Assembly: GCA_016195505.1 (NCBI GenBank)
Contig: JACPZN010000232.1
Span: forward strand, 1-8,371
Origin: Nitrospirota bacterium
GTDB lineage: Bacteria > Nitrospirota > Nitrospiria > Nitrospirales > Nitrospiraceae
Reading direction: 5' to 3'
DNA: 8,371 bases
Numbering within the stretch: the stretch's first letter is position 1; each line of letters opens with the position of its first letter. The translations under genes and the position numbers were made by a program. The notes beneath the pieces were generated by a model. That model was not told the origin of the DNA and made no database searches. It was given only the letters and a program-made list of their open reading frames with translations. This document shows positions 6,402 through 8,371 of this stretch, one piece after another.

Positions 6402-6614
6402 ATGCCAGTGAACATGGATCCCTCGAATAAGCGTCGACGAATCCACCCTGAGACCGCAACAACCCCTGAGCAGGCTCCCAAGACAGGCGGCTCAGTGTCA
6501 CCACGACAGGCGTTCGGAGAAGAGACCGATGTAGATCGGGAAAAAGACTTGGCCGACGCAGAGTTGAAGAACTTGTGGGATGCGACCGAAGTGATCGATA
6601 TGGACAAGGTTTAA
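6402..6614 (+). CDS. Hypothetical 70-aa hydrophilic, probably disordered protein
   Basis: I do not recognise this protein. Its N-terminal half is rich in Pro, Thr, Arg and Gln (KRRRIHPETATTPEQAP). The C-terminal half is acidic and helical (DREKDLADAELKNLWDATE) and ends in VIDMDKV. There is no membrane segment and no cysteine. ATG 6402 is supported by GAGGA at 6391-6395, 6 nt upstream; a second ATG at 6414 has no such site. The clear ribosome site and the absence of a better ORF suggest a real gene. It is monocistronic and ends 11 nt before the end of the convergent antiporter gene. Confidence 0.6.
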   Translation: MPVNMDPSNKRRRIHPETATTPEQAPKTGGSVSPRQAFGEETDVDREKDLADAELKNLWDATEVIDMDKV

Positions 6615-6625
6615 AGAGCGCCAGG

Positions 6626-7699
6626 TCAGGCAGGCAGAAAGTAAAAGGCGATTGCCAACATCGCGTAGACCCCGACCAGCATCACCCCCTCCATCCAGTG
6701 CGACTCCCCATCCATCGCTACGAAACCGAGAATCAGCACGGAGACAGTCACCGCCGCTACTTCAAAGGGCGTGAAGATCAAGTCCAGCGGGGCGCCGAAA
6801 AGGTAACTCACAAACACTAGAAGCGGAGCGACCAACAACGCAATCTGCAGACTCGACCCGACGGCAATACCCAGCGCCAGGTCCATCTTGTTTTTCATGG
6901 CCATCAGCACAGCCGTGGAATGTTCCGCGGCATTACCGACCAGCGCAACCAGGATCACGCCGACAAACACCTGCGTGAGCCCCAGCTTGTGCGCCGTCGG
7001 CTCAATCGCCCCGACCAGCATTTCACTCATCACACCGATGAGGAGCGTCACAACCGGAAGCACGGAGAGCGACATGCGGTAGCTCCAAGGTTTTTCCCCG
7101 ATGTCGTGCGCATTGTGCGTGTCTCCGGTAAAGAGATGTCGATGCGTTTTCAGCGAAAACGCCAGACTGAGCCCGTAGATGAGAAAGAGTACAATCGCAA
7201 TATCCAGGCTCAACTCGTGTTCAATTCTTACGCCCCGATCGGCGGCAGTGAAATGGAACAGGGCTGGAATGATGAGCCCAACGGCCGCCAACAGGAGGAG
7301 ACTTGCCCCCATCCCCGCCGCCGTCTGGTTGAACTTTTGCCGTTCGTACTTCACGCCGCCGGCGATCATCGAGGCTCCCAGCACGAGCAAAATGTTGCCT
7401 AGGATCGACCCGGTCAGCGAGGCTTTCACCACATCGTGGAGTCCTTCACGCAGCGCGGCAAGTGCGATGATGAGCTCCGCGGCATTTCCTAAGGAGGCGT
7501 TCAATAAACTGCCGACGCCGGCGCCGACATGGGTCGTGAGATGTTCGGTGGCCCGGCCAAGCAAGCCTGCGAGGGGGATAATGGCCAGCGATGAAGTTAC
7601 AAAGACGAAGAGCGGGTCGGCCTTCAGGATTTCGAGGGCCACCGTCACGGGGATGAACAGCAGAAGAACATCCAGCCAAGACGCAACGAGTCGTCGCAC
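6626..7699 (-). CDS. CAX-type Ca2+/H+ antiporter (CaCA superfamily)
   Basis: The 357-residue membrane protein has about 10-11 hydrophobic helices and the two inverted alpha-repeats of cation/Ca2+ exchangers. The first is GNAAELIIALAAL (71-83) followed by GSILGNILLVLG (97-108); the second is GNAAEHSTAV (255-264) followed by GSSLQIALLV (281-290). The conserved glutamates at 75 and 259 are the expected cation ligands. The central cytoplasmic loop carries a His/Asp-rich segment (THRHLFTGDTHNAHD, 185-199). Length and motifs fit bacterial CAX/ChaA proteins, which use the proton gradient to export Ca2+ (some also take Na+ or K+). GTG 7699 is the start because a TAG lies four codons upstream in frame; only a weak AGG precedes it. 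It is divergent from the clpS-like gene with 89 nt between them. Confidence 0.92.
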   Translation of the reverse strand: MRRLVASWLDVLLLFIPVTVALEILKADPLFVFVTSSLAIIPLAGLLGRATEHLTTHVGAGVGSLLNASLGNAAELIIALAALREGLHDVVKASLTGSILGNILLVLGASMIAGGVKYERQKFNQTAAGMGASLLLLAAVGLIIPALFHFTAADRGVRIEHELSLDIAIVLFLIYGLSLAFSLKTHRHLFTGDTHNAHDIGEKPWSYRMSLSVLPVVTLLIGVMSEMLVGAIEPTAHKLGLTQVFVGVILVALVGNAAEHSTAVLMAMKNKMDLALGIAVGSSLQIALLVAPLLVFVSYLFGAPLDLIFTPFEVAAVTVSVLILGFVAMDGESHWMEGVMLVGVYAMLAIAFYFLPA

Positions 7700-7751
7700 A
7701 AAGGAAACCTAGCATGGGCACTAGCTTTTGTCGATATTTCTCAATAGGGTA

Positions 7752-7780
7752 TTAACCGGCCCGTCCAGGTCTGCTAGAAT
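7752..7780 (+). promoter_or_regulatory. Probable promoter of the clpS-like gene, nearly leaderless
   Basis: TTAACC (7752-7757, 4 of 6 to consensus) is followed by a 17-nt spacer and TAGAAT (7775-7780, 5 of 6). Transcription would then begin about 2 nt before the ATG at 7789. No Shine-Dalgarno site is present upstream of that ATG, which agrees with a leaderless or nearly leaderless message. Confidence 0.45.
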
Positions 7781-7788
7781 TTCCGACC

Positions 7789-8085
7789 ATGCCGACACCC
7801 TCAACACCCCAAACGATTCCGGAGATCACGGAAGACATTCAAACTGGCACCGGTACCGGATTCGAGGCTCGTGTGGTTGTCTTTAATTGCGACTGCCATA
7901 CTTACCAGCAAGTCATCGAGCTCTTTTGTCGATTCATTCCAGGCATGACATCCGCCAAGGCATTCGAGCTGGCCTACCGGATAGATCATGAAGGAGAAGC
8001 GATTGTGTATACCGGCTCGACAGATCAGGCAGAAGAGATTGCGGCAAAACTGGCTGGGGGCGGACTTAAAGTCGCGGTGCAGTAG
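7789..8085 (+). CDS. ClpS-like protein (divergent Clp protease adaptor)
   Basis: The 98-residue protein has an unstructured N-terminal tail (about 1-25) followed by a ClpS-like core. FNCDCHTYQQVIELFCRF (32-49) aligns without gaps to the ClpS segment around NDDYTPMEFV. A helix and then DHEGEAIVYTG (66-76) matches the HxxGxA region, and a last helix AEEIAAKLAGGGL follows. ClpS delivers N-degron substrates to ClpAP or ClpCP. Here the first pocket residue N33 is kept, but the next Asp is Cys34, the Thr position is His38 and the pocket His is Asp66. Substrate choice may therefore differ, or the N-degron role may be lost. No ribosome site is visible. It stands alone, divergent from the antiporter and convergent with the H1-like gene. 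Confidence 0.75.
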   Translation: MPTPSTPQTIPEITEDIQTGTGTGFEARVVVFNCDCHTYQQVIELFCRFIPGMTSAKAFELAYRIDHEGEAIVYTGSTDQAEEIAAKLAGGGLKVAVQ

Positions 8086-8113
8086 CAGGGAAATTCATCG
8101 AGCAGCAATCCAC

Positions 8114-8359
8114 CTACTTGTTCTTGGATTTTGACTTAGCCTTGTGCTTTTTAGCCTTCTTGATCTTCACCTTCTTGATCTGCGCTGGCCTTTTGGCGGA
8201 AGTTTTCGTCGCAGCCTTACCTGATTTCTTCGTTGCAGCTTTTGCCGGTTTCGATAGGGCCGGCTTCGTCGCTTTCGCCGATCCCTTTTCCGCAGGTTTG
8301 CCACCCTTCGTGGGTTTCACGGGAACCATGTAGGTGGAAGTCCGATTTACCTTCGCCAA
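8114..8359 (-). CDS. Lys/Ala-rich histone H1-like protein (5' end uncertain)
   Basis: From TTG 8359 the frame gives 81 residues. After about 15 ordinary residues (VNRTSTYMVPVKP) the rest is almost wholly Lys, Ala, Pro, Ser and Thr in loose repeats such as AKATKPA, SKPAKAA, KKSGKAA and TKTSAK. It ends in a dense basic tail (KKVKIKKAKKHKAKSKSKNK). This composition is that of histone H1-like tails and bacterial nucleoid-associated proteins, so DNA binding and compaction are likely. A weak GGTGGGG site precedes the TTG. The frame also stays open to the window's right edge, so the true start may be outside and the entry may be 5'-partial. The gene converges on the clpS-like gene with 28 nt between the stops. 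Confidence 0.7.
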   Translation of the reverse strand: MAKVNRTSTYMVPVKPTKGGKPAEKGSAKATKPALSKPAKAATKKSGKAATKTSAKRPAQIKKVKIKKAKKHKAKSKSKNK

Positions 8360-8371
8360 CTGATCCCCACC

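Noticed and set aside
6920..7712. Plus-strand ORFs opposite the antiporter
   Set aside because: The opposite strand carries a full CAX protein with both conserved motifs; these plus-strand frames have no recognisable content.

Overview
The window reads as ordinary chromosome from a moderately GC-rich Gram-negative-type bacterium. The gene mix fits a Nitrospira-like member of the Nitrospirota: a DUF1800/DUF1501 exported pair, an FmdB zinc-ribbon protein with a Gly/Cys-rich tail, HemW, a CAX-type Ca2+/H+ antiporter, a ClpS-like protein and a lysine/alanine-rich H1-like protein. This assignment is an inference from gene content; no search was run. I see no tRNA, rRNA, CRISPR array, insertion sequence or phage gene.

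Region 1 (1-3205, minus strand) holds a two-gene operon. The DUF1800 gene (684-2915) has an excellent Shine-Dalgarno site. Only 7 nt separate it from the DUF1501 gene (from 676 to beyond the left edge), whose ribosome site overlaps the DUF1800 stop codon. DUF1800 carries a Sec-type hydrophobic N-terminus and DUF1501 a twin-arginine signal, so both products should act outside the cytoplasm. Their biochemical role is not established. The 290-bp upstream leader contains a perfect 7-bp inverted repeat and probably the promoter.

Region 2 (3206-4504, minus strand) is a three-gene cluster: fmdB-like, a 108-aa unknown, then an exported unknown. A good sigma70-type promoter lies just upstream of the fmdB-like gene. 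The last gene appears broken: a signal-peptide-like segment and the body of the protein lie in one reading frame but are separated by a single TAA.

Region 3 (4518-5914, plus strand) diverges from region 2. It holds an 88-aa unknown followed immediately by hemW, which is probably translationally coupled to it.

Region 4 (5936-7699) holds a small four-helix membrane protein (minus), a 70-aa hydrophilic protein (plus) and a CAX-family cation antiporter (minus). Region 5 (7789-8371) holds a divergent ClpS-like protein (plus), possibly made from a nearly leaderless mRNA, and a convergent Lys/Ala-rich H1-like protein (minus) whose 5' end may lie beyond the window.

The items most worth following are the exported DUF1800/DUF1501 pair, the ClpS-like protein with a changed recognition pocket, and the stop-interrupted exported protein. 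I do not see clear evidence for a new multi-gene defence or metabolic system.
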